Source: Anaerolineaceae bacterium (GTDB lineage: Bacteria; Chloroflexota; Anaerolineae; Anaerolineales; Anaerolineaceae). From it: a DNA stretch of 7,333 nucleotides. This document shows positions 7,261 to 7,333 of this stretch, piece after piece; within the stretch, counting starts at the first letter, position 1, and each line of letters starts with the position of its first letter. The translations under genes and the position numbers were made by a program. The notes below the pieces were generated by a model. It was not told the origin of the DNA and did no database searches. It saw only the letters and a program-made list of their open reading frames with translations. The DNA lies in contig DMDF01000067.1 of NCBI GenBank assembly GCA_003446605.1, forward strand, positions 5,003-12,335, given 5' to 3'.

Positions 7261-7271
7261 GTAACCATAGA

Positions 7272-7333
7272 ATGCCCATGAAATCTGGTGATCGCATCCC
7301 CGGCGGGTTAACCGTAATTATTACGCTTATCAT
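7272..7333 (+). CDS. Possible start of a downstream gene, cut by window edge
   Basis: From ATG at 7272 (or ATG at 7278) the frame is open to the right edge: 20 complete codons, starting MPMKSGDRIPGG and then turning hydrophobic (LTVIITLI). That would suit an N-terminal membrane anchor or signal segment. It follows a plausible promoter by about 25 nt. There is no clear Shine-Dalgarno sequence and the piece is too short to identify, so it may not be a gene. I assign no function. Confidence 0.35.
   Translation, partial: MPMKSGDRIPGGLTVIITLI

Overview
The window carries two divergently transcribed units separated by a 159-bp intergenic region (5958-6116). The only gene that hints at taxonomy is recA. 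Its FVDMEHALDP block, its NQLRQKIGVMFGNPETTTGG loop and its C-terminal sequence with a short acidic tail remind me of Chloroflexota (Anaerolineae-like) RecA proteins. That placement comes from memory rather than a search and should be treated as tentative. Base composition is moderate and the promoters resemble sigma-70/sigma-A type.

Minus strand, 5957 down to 1: a tightly packed operon of four genes for an ABC exporter of the MacB/LolCDE/FtsX-like class. In order of transcription it contains: a 908-residue permease with about eight membrane segments and a very large extracytoplasmic domain; a 225-residue LolD/MacB-type ATPase with all nucleotide-binding motifs intact; a 331-residue lipoprotein that looks like a WD40-like (PD40) beta-propeller; and a second long permease that runs off the left edge (512 residues visible). 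The two permeases are paralogues with matching ectodomain blocks. The simplest model is a heterodimeric exporter or mechanotransmitter driven by one ATPase pair, with a surface-anchored propeller protein as accessory. The substrate cannot be read from the sequence. Spacing is 18 bp, a 4-bp ATGA overlap, and 5 bp, so translational coupling is likely.

Plus strand, 6117-7190: a complete, canonical recA with its own good promoter and a Shine-Dalgarno sequence that favours the second of two closely spaced ATG codons. I do not see a clear SOS box. After recA there is no convincing terminator. Instead there is a second extended -10 promoter overlapped by a strong 22-bp imperfect palindrome, followed by what may be the first 20 codons of another gene cut by the right edge.

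The recA locus is ordinary housekeeping. The less usual material is the asymmetric two-permease plus propeller-lipoprotein exporter and the operator-like palindromes next to the three promoters. I see no mobile elements, CRISPR arrays, tRNA or rRNA genes.
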